This document shows positions 62,318 to 64,000 of a DNA stretch of 64,000 bases, in pieces. Origin of the DNA: Flavobacteriales bacterium (GTDB taxonomy: Bacteria; Bacteroidota; Bacteroidia; Flavobacteriales_D; Parvicellaceae); the NCBI GenBank assembly GCA_029251405.1, contig JAQXDK010000006.1, forward strand, positions 1 to 64,000, written 5' to 3'. The stretch's first letter is position 1. Each line of letters opens with the position of its first letter. Under the pieces are notes generated by a model, which worked only from the letters and a program-made list of their open reading frames with translations, did not search any database and was not told where the DNA came from. The translations under genes were made by a program, and so were the position numbers.

Positions 62318-63634
62318 TTCTAAAGTTTTTTTAATATTCTCAAATGATTTTTTGGCATTTACAAATTCCTTTTTTCTAGTCGCTTTGCGATAATTCCAAG
62401 CACCTTTAATTTTAATAAATAGAATCCAATAATTAAAATTAATTTTTGCAAATACTGGCAATAATACAGCGCTTAATAAAGTAAACTTCCAACCCATTGA
62501 AATTAAGATGATTAGAAGAAGAAGAAACCAATAAATAAAGAAAAATAGAACCCCAAGAGCCATCTTCAATGAACTATGAAAATGCTTGTCTTTAATTTTA
62601 TTTTCTACAAACCATACAGGAATCTTGTATGGAAGGTAATTAGTAGTTAACATAAATAAATGAAATGGTAATAAAATCGTTAGCATTAAACTTACTAATG
62701 AAAATTTAAATAATGAAATGGTTGGTTTTGTAAATAAATAGGGTCTTAGTTTATGTTTTGTAACAAAGGATTTTACTTCCTTAACATCTGAAATTAATTC
62801 TTCATATCTATTAAAATGACTTTCTTTTAATGAATTAATTTTATTCAATAAGTTTTTTCTTTCAAAAAACTTCTGCTCGACATTTTTACTTTTTAATGGA
62901 AATCTATGTAGTAAATAGTAGATGTCATTGTAGTTTTCAGAATCAGATATGTTAATCAAAAGATCTTTTAATTTGTCCTCAACTTTGACAGTGAGCTTAT
63001 TAGTAGTTTCTGCACTGTTTTTCACAGATTCATCATAATAATCGCTAATATTAATAGGATCTCCAACATTTATTAAAATATCAGCATTCATACTGAAGTG
63101 ATTTTCATAATCAATTCCCATTGGAACAATATAAAGGGGGATATTTTTCCCATATGTTTTCATGGTCCCTAAAGCTATTCTAGAAACTCCTTTTTTTAGA
63201 GTTCTTAGATTTTTTTTAAAGTTGTGATTTCCCTCAGGAAAAATAATCAGATTTCTTTTTTCCTTTAAAATGTCATAACAGTCTTCAAAAGTCTTTTGAT
63301 TTTTAGCGATTGTATCTACGCCATCACGTTGTCTGTATATAGGTAATAAATAAAGTTGACGCAGCAGTTTTCCTGCTAATTTATTTTTAAAAATATCGGC
63401 TCTGGCTAAAAAATTAATGGGTGCAAATGTTTGACCAGCAATTACAATAGGATCAAGAAATGCATTTTGATGATTCATGGCAAAAATGATTCCTGCATTT
63501 TTTGGAATTTTCTCTTTTCCAAGGTATTTGAAATTTTTAAAATACGTTCTGGAGCCTGCAATCACTATAGCATACCCAATTTTATAAATGAAATACCAAT
63601 TTTTAAACCAGTAACCTAACCATAATTTGCGCAT
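62312..63634 (-). CDS. PlsC-type 1-acylglycerol-3-phosphate O-acyltransferase-like protein
   Basis: The 440-residue protein has an N-terminal PlsC-like domain. The catalytic His and Asp are in IFAMNHQNAFLDPIV (HX4D), the substrate Glu in NLIIFPEGNHNFKKN, and the late motif in LYIVPMGIDYENH. A C-terminal part (~280-430) contains two or three hydrophobic helices (LVSLMLTILLPFHLFML, VLFFFIYWFLLLLIILI), so it is membrane-attached and longer than standard PlsC (~240 residues). It should acylate a lysophospholipid. It is 3 nt downstream of pheT on the same strand and overlaps the epimerase gene by 6 nt. Confidence 0.88.
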   Translation of the reverse strand: MRKLWLGYWFKNWYFIYKIGYAIVIAGSRTYFKNFKYLGKEKIPKNAGIIFAMNHQNAFLDPIVIAGQTFAPINFLARADIFKNKLAGKLLRQLYLLPIYRQRDGVDTIAKNQKTFEDCYDILKEKRNLIIFPEGNHNFKKNLRTLKKGVSRIALGTMKTYGKNIPLYIVPMGIDYENHFSMNADILINVGDPINISDYYDESVKNSAETTNKLTVKVEDKLKDLLINISDSENYNDIYYLLHRFPLKSKNVEQKFFERKNLLNKINSLKESHFNRYEELISDVKEVKSFVTKHKLRPYLFTKPTISLFKFSLVSLMLTILLPFHLFMLTTNYLPYKIPVWFVENKIKDKHFHSSLKMALGVLFFFIYWFLLLLIILISMGWKFTLLSAVLLPVFAKINFNYWILFIKIKGAWNYRKATRKKEFVNAKKSFENIKKTLEL

Positions 63635-63637
63635 AAC

Positions 63638-64000
63638 TTACCTTAAAACAGCATTAAATTCTTCTTTCATTTTATCTTGAATTGCAACCATTACTCTGTC
63701 AACCTCTTCATCTTTTAAAGTTCTTTCTGGATGTAAAAACTCAAACCTTAAACCATAGGATTTTTTATCAGCTAATTTTTTATCGCGAAAAATATCAAAT
63801 AAAGATACTGACTTCAAAATAGAATTATTTATTTTTTTAATTGATAATACCATTTCATTCATCGTGATTTCTTCATCAATAAGAATGGAAAAGTCTCTAA
63901 AAGACTTCTGAAATTTATTTACACCTTTAATTTTATTTTTTATGTTTTCAGTAGTTGAAATAAAATGATCAAAGAAAATCTCGGAAATAAAGCACGGAGC
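63638..64000 (-). CDS. pheT: Phenylalanine--tRNA ligase subunit beta, C-terminal part (5' partial)
   Basis: The frame is open to the window edge, so only the last 120 residues are present; the ATG at 63862 is internal. They cover the FDX-ACB anticodon-binding domain, with NKFQKSFRDFSILIDEEIT, VSLFDIFRDKKLADKKSYG, LRFEFLHPERTLKDEEVDR and the end EEFNAVLR. This is the terminal signature of PheT, part of the alpha2-beta2 enzyme that charges tRNA-Phe. The catalytic and editing domains are outside the window. The acyltransferase gene follows 3 nt downstream on the same strand. Confidence 0.92.
   Translation of the reverse strand, partial: APCFISEIFFDHFISTTENIKNKIKGVNKFQKSFRDFSILIDEEITMNEMVLSIKKINNSILKSVSLFDIFRDKKLADKKSYGLRFEFLHPERTLKDEEVDRVMVAIQDKMKEEFNAVLR

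Overview
The window looks like a chromosomal segment of a low-GC member of the Bacteroidota, most likely Flavobacteriales. Four things point there: several secreted proteins end in type IX secretion system (T9SS) sorting domains (type A and type B); it carries PorZ, GldH and PorP/SprF-family genes; the neighbourhood purN / acpP-fabF-rnc is a Bacteroidota arrangement; and there are no Shine-Dalgarno tracts, while TAnnTTTG-type -7 boxes can be found. The GC content was judged by eye, not computed. I see no prophage, insertion sequence, CRISPR array or rRNA operon. Gene density is high, with many 1-8 nt overlaps and several tail-to-tail overlaps. Unusually many genes appear to start with TTG.

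Layout. 1-8.3 kb: the 3' 7.35 kb of a giant SprB-repeat surface protein with an embedded C-type lectin-like domain and a type B sorting domain, translationally joined to a PorP/SprF outer-membrane partner. 8.5-14.1 kb (minus): a compact run of VWA protein, MoxR-like AAA+ ATPase, RecD/Pif1-like helicase, FemAB/GNAT-like protein and GNAT acetyltransferase. 14.4-24.9 kb: a TPR/SpoIIE-type phosphatase, two small cysteine-rich or basic proteins, metG, an LD-carboxypeptidase/PagL-like lipid A deacylase pair, and several T9SS cargo proteins (FG-GAP repeats, cupredoxin, DUF2911). 25-28.9 kb: yraN, a pseudouridine synthase, rnc, fabF and acpP, with purN divergent from acpP. 28.4-31.9 kb: an operon of purN, a voltage-gated K+ channel, rnhA, a quinone-oxidoreductase-like protein and a SCO protein.

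32-41.2 kb: a queuosine-precursor transporter, a nitrilase-family amidase, an Ig-like lipoprotein with a free-methionine-sulfoxide reductase, a YebC regulator, a methyltransferase, an AI-2E-family transporter and a 1044-residue multidomain T9SS cargo protein. 41.3-41.7 kb: a small XRE regulator and tRNA-Arg(TCG). 41.7-49 kb: a cell-envelope cluster of porZ, a CvpA-family gene, holB, gldH, an aminotransferase, a lytic transglycosylase and a membrane protein. 49-55.2 kb: three poorly known envelope proteins (DUF4837-like lipoprotein, beta-rich exported protein, coiled-coil membrane protein) with a tiny membrane-protein gene inserted on the other strand, then ComF, MORN, an FAD oxidoreductase, LysE and a small conserved protein. 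55.3-64 kb: a tandem amidohydrolase pair, a four-helix membrane protein, hflX, a TDH-like epimerase, a PlsC-type acyltransferase and the 3' end of pheT.

The dominant theme is surface biology. PorZ and GldH serve T9SS and gliding, and at least five genes encode likely T9SS substrates. I found no obvious self-contained new system. The observations most worth following are the mosaic composition and lectin insertion of the SprB-repeat protein, the ATPase/VWA/helicase/acyltransferase run, and the uncharacterised envelope cluster with its overlooked microprotein.
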